Part shown: one piece after another, positions 61,389 through 64,000 of the stretch | Layout of the letters: each line of letters starts with the position of its first letter | Position numbering within the stretch: the stretch's first letter is position 1 | The notes under the pieces: generated by a model | What the model saw: the letters and a program-made list of their open reading frames with translations, nothing else | Told to the model about the DNA's origin: nothing | Database searches by the model: none | From: Flavobacterium aquicola | GTDB taxonomy: Bacteria > Bacteroidota > Bacteroidia > Flavobacteriales > Flavobacteriaceae | Reading direction: 5' to 3' | DNA length: 64,000 bases | Assembly (NCBI RefSeq): GCF_003385115.1 | Contig: NZ_QUNI01000003.1 | Coordinates: forward strand, 372,001-436,000 | Program-made: the position numbers and the translations under genes

Positions 61389-63120
61389 TCTGTTCTGTTT
61401 TTGGGAACGAAAGTATCATTTTGGTTCCTTTATTGAGTTCGCTTTCTATAGTTATAGAACCTCCATTTTTCTTAATCATTTGTTTGCATAATTGCATTCC
61501 TAATCCTGTTCCTATAATTTCTGAGTTTTTTTTCTTGGCCAATAATTCATTATCTTGGAGAAGTTCGTCAATCGTGTTCTGTGACATTCCTAAACCGCTG
61601 TCGTGAATTACAAGCTGACAAAAATTAGTATTTGTCTCAACCGTATAAAAACATATTTTACCATTTTCTGGGGTAAATTTTATAGCATTATCCAGCAGGT
61701 TACGCAGTACAATTTTCAATGAATCGAGATCTACCCAAATAAAATTATTTTTGGAAACAGAATTCTCAAAGGTAATGTTTTTATCAGATAGTAAAGATTT
61801 ATAGTTGAATTCTATTTGCTGCACAATAGAAAATAAATGAACGGAGTCTTTATGGAAATACAATTGTTTGGTCTGCAGTAATGCCCAATGCAATAAATTG
61901 TCGAGCAGGCTGTAGGCACTGTTTGCAATTGCGCTATTTTGATTTAGAAGATTGTCGAGTTCGTTGTAGTTTTTGGTTTCAAGAGAAGTGGTTAATTTGC
62001 TGTTACTTGTTTTTAAAGCATTGACAGAAGAACGTAAATCATGACTCACTATAGAAAACAATTGATCTTTGGTTGCGTTGAGTTCGTCCAGTTTTATTTT
62101 TTGAGATAGTATGATTTTGGTATTTTTCACTTTTTGAGCATATGCATAAACACCTCCTGATAAAACCAATAACAATCCAAGTGTTGAAAGAAACATGGTT
62201 TTTCGCTGTGTGTCTTTTAGTTTGTTCTCTACTTTAAGTACTGAAATTTGCTTTTGCTTTTGGGCTATAGCATATTTTTTTTCATAATCGGCAACAGCCC
62301 AGACTTTGTTTTGGTTATTTATGGAGTCATTCCATTTCGATGATTCTTTTCTATACGCTAATGCTTCTTTAAAGTTACCTCTGTTTTCTTCGACAATTGC
62401 CATATTTAATGATGCATTTTTTTTTGATTCAAAATGATTTACTTTTTTCGACAGATTGTATGCTTTTTCGAAAAAAGTAATAGCTTGTAAATCTTTGTAT
62501 TGTTGATAGTATAAACCAGCAATATTCATGTTTAAACCAATTAATGATATCAAATCTTTTTCTTTTTCTTGTAATTCAAGACTTTTAAAAAAATATTCTT
62601 CAGCTTTGTTAAACTGATTGAGATGTAAATAACAAATGCCTAAATTTTCATAAATTATGCTTATTTTGTATCCATGATTGTTTGAAAAAGGCAGCTTTTC
62701 TACTTCTTTGAAATAATAAATCGCTTTTTCAAATTCTTTTAATTCTAATGAAATTTGGCCTAGGTTTTTGTTTACTAGAGGATAAAGTATGAATTTGTTG
62801 GATATTAAATGCATTTCTGATTGGGCTTCTTTGAATAGTTTTTTTTCTCTAAAACTATATCCTCTAAAAAAGTGGCAATAATCCATTAATTCTTCGTTTT
62901 TACTGGAAATTAGCTGTTTCATAGAATATACTAAAGTAGAATCCCAATTATTTTTAATAAAGAAAAGATGGGCTTTATTAAAGTTAGTTTCGTTTTTGAA
63001 CTCGATAGCTTTTTTTTGTAATATTTGATTTAAAGCTATACTGGTTGGTTGTACTTGGGAGAAATTGTATAATGGAAAAAAAAGGAAAATTGAAAGAAAA
63101 AATAATTTTAATTTAAACAT
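61381..63120 (-). CDS. TPR-containing sensor histidine kinase
   Basis: A 579-residue kinase. Signal-like leader (1-20), tetratricopeptide repeats over about residues 75-270 facing the periplasm (for example NLGICYLHLNQFNKAEEYFFKSLEL), coiled coil, a membrane helix at about 308-328, then the HisKA box with His360 (FSIVSHDLRSS), and the HATPase domain with N box LRNLLDNAIKF, G1 DSGLGM and G2 GTGLGMQL. It should phosphorylate the LytTR regulator encoded right behind it. Ligand unknown; TPRs may sense a protein or peptide. Confidence 0.9.
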   Translation of the reverse strand: MFKLKLFFLSIFLFFPLYNFSQVQPTSIALNQILQKKAIEFKNETNFNKAHLFFIKNNWDSTLVYSMKQLISSKNEELMDYCHFFRGYSFREKKLFKEAQSEMHLISNKFILYPLVNKNLGQISLELKEFEKAIYYFKEVEKLPFSNNHGYKISIIYENLGICYLHLNQFNKAEEYFFKSLELQEKEKDLISLIGLNMNIAGLYYQQYKDLQAITFFEKAYNLSKKVNHFESKKNASLNMAIVEENRGNFKEALAYRKESSKWNDSINNQNKVWAVADYEKKYAIAQKQKQISVLKVENKLKDTQRKTMFLSTLGLLLVLSGGVYAYAQKVKNTKIILSQKIKLDELNATKDQLFSIVSHDLRSSVNALKTSNSKLTTSLETKNYNELDNLLNQNSAIANSAYSLLDNLLHWALLQTKQLYFHKDSVHLFSIVQQIEFNYKSLLSDKNITFENSVSKNNFIWVDLDSLKIVLRNLLDNAIKFTPENGKICFYTVETNTNFCQLVIHDSGLGMSQNTIDELLQDNELLAKKKNSEIIGTGLGMQLCKQMIKKNGGSITIESELNKGTKMILSFPKTEQNG

Positions 63121-63153
63121 TTTACAAATTCGTTAGTTTTTAATCTATATTTC

Positions 63154-63188
63154 AAAAACAACATCATTTTAAATGATGTTGTTTTTTT
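63154..63188. terminator. Bidirectional terminator upstream of the kinase gene
   Basis: AAACAACATCATTT/AAATGATGTTGTTT separated by a single base, followed on plus by seven T and flanked by A-rich sequence on the other side. Likely terminates the 63360 gene (minus strand), insulating the kinase operon. Confidence 0.7.
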
Positions 63189-63198
63189 ACTTTATTGG

Positions 63199-63351
63199 CT
63201 TCAGATTCGGGGTTAAAACCCTGAAGTTTACTGCAGTACTTTAAGTAATGTAGGAATATCTAATCTTTGACTTTAGTATTGATAAATGGTTTTCAAAATT
63301 GAGAGACTTTCAGTCCCTCAACAAACAAACCTTTGCACTGAAAGTGCAGAG
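63199..63351 (-). repeat. Cluster of three hairpins in the 3' UTR of the 63360 gene
   Basis: 63199-63226: CTTCAG/CTGAAG around GGGTT/AACCC. 63299-63321: TTGAG/CTCAA with interior GACT/AGTC. 63331-63351: CTTTGCACT/AGTGCAGAG. The second and third share an ACTTTCAGT or ACTGAAAGT core. They lie between the gene and its terminator. Confidence 0.55.
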
Positions 63352-63359
63352 TGGTTTAG

Positions 63360-63758
63360 TTAGTTTCCAACTTGCGTTACAGTCCCCCTAGATAATTCAG
63401 GGTCAATATCTCGTAAGAAAGAAGTAACGCTAGAGATATATCCAACAGATTCAGAAATATAATCTAATTCGATGTACCAAACATCTAAACTCTTAGGGGT
63501 TTCTTCTGTAAAATTGTAATCAAAATACAATTGTAAGGAACCGCCAAGTACTACTGGATTTATTTCAACAAAAGGATCAACATCATTTGCGGAGTCTATG
63601 TATAAGGTAGCTCTTATTTTTAAAGCTAAGACATTGTAGCTGGTAGTGTATAATTTTGCTGAGATAAAAGGGGGTACTGGGTATTCTACATTTTCTGTTT
63701 CGTCGAATGTGAAAGGAACTGCATTGAGTTTTGTAACTTGAATAGTAGGGTAAGACAT
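63360..63758 (-). CDS. Unrecognised 132-residue protein
   Basis: A small acidic protein without signal peptide or membrane segment. Composition and spacing of aromatic residues (LQLYFDYNF, LDVWYIELDYIS, SAKLYTTSYNVLALKIRATLYI) suggest an all-beta fold. I do not recognise its family. It is preceded by no visible promoter box and followed by a hairpin-rich 3' region. It is isolated from the kinase operon by a terminator. Confidence 0.6.
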   Translation of the reverse strand: MSYPTIQVTKLNAVPFTFDETENVEYPVPPFISAKLYTTSYNVLALKIRATLYIDSANDVDPFVEINPVVLGGSLQLYFDYNFTEETPKSLDVWYIELDYISESVGYISSVTSFLRDIDPELSRGTVTQVGN

Positions 63759-64000
63759 ATAGGTTTATTTTATAAGTTAATAGTTATTAAATCTTCAGGA
63801 TAAAGATATTTTTTTTTCTTGAATATTGTGTAAAGAATTTATTGTTTTTTCATATTTTTTTCACATTTTATCTTAAAAATATGTTAGTTTTTTTTAATTA
63901 GTATTTACTTATTGGTTTATAAGTTGAAATTGAATAATTTTTGTAATATATATGATGGTTGCTAAAGAAAGGCAGTTTTATTGTTTGAAAACTGAAAAAC

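Overview
The window looks like chromosomal DNA from a Flavobacterium-type member of the Bacteroidota. It is AT-rich. It carries gldB and gldC (gliding motility), and its promoters show the Bacteroidota -7 motif TAnnTTTG instead of an E. coli-like -10 box. Shine-Dalgarno sites are rare. The division and cell-wall (dcw) cluster has the order usual for this group (mraZ-rsmH-ftsL-ftsI-murE-mraY-murD-ftsW-murG-murC-ftsQ-ftsA-ftsZ, without murF or ddl). The primary sigma factor is short and lacks region 1.1. I see no prophage, insertion sequence, CRISPR array or plasmid backbone.

Layout. 1-5.7 kb: two tandem DUF5916 outer-membrane proteins (the first cut by the window edge), then two unrelated L,D-transpeptidases whose convergent genes overlap by 12 nt. 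6.2-7.3 kb: two identical tRNA-Gly(TCC) genes and pepE. 7.4-13.5 kb: four tandem exported proteins with a carboxypeptidase-regulatory-like domain, a DUF6702 protein and an M1 metallopeptidase. 13.6-15.3 kb: tatA, a PAP2 phosphatase and an O-methyltransferase. 15.7-21.4 kb: a three-gene cassette (YceI, outer-membrane porin, divergent YceI-like protein) present twice in tandem, each copy with its own terminator. 22-34 kb: rlmN, a polyprenyl synthase, an ECF sigma/anti-sigma/outer-membrane module, dnaG, a NarL-type regulator, nadE, gldB-gldC, engB and an alpha/beta hydrolase.

34.2-50.2 kb is the dcw cluster. It is preceded by four phased GTGGT boxes that look like the MraZ operator and closed by a strong terminator after ftsZ. 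yqeY and tRNA-Arg(TCG) follow. 51-53 kb holds a Crp/Fnr regulator, an exported metallo-beta-lactamase-fold protein and an NTF2-like protein. The NTF2-like gene appears to have been separated from its lipoprotein signal peptide by a one-base shift in an A6 run. 53.3-56.9 kb is a large GH78 alpha-L-rhamnosidase. 57-59.5 kb has a CBS-domain protein, rpe and rpoD. 59.6-64 kb has a DUF2339 remnant, a small membrane protein, a TPR histidine kinase with its LytTR regulator, and an unrecognised 132-residue protein.

The most interesting features are not classical genes. They are a structured dispersed-repeat candidate at 15501-15582, degenerate 8-nt-periodic arrays ending close to start codons or forming terminator arms, a 22-bp exact repeat shared by two distant intergenic regions, a helically phased MraZ operator, a DnaG without zinc ligands, the duplicated YceI-porin cassette and the split lipoprotein. 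No wholly new multi-gene system can be proved from the sequence alone. The duplicated cassette and the carboxypeptidase-regulatory-like array are the best candidates for one.
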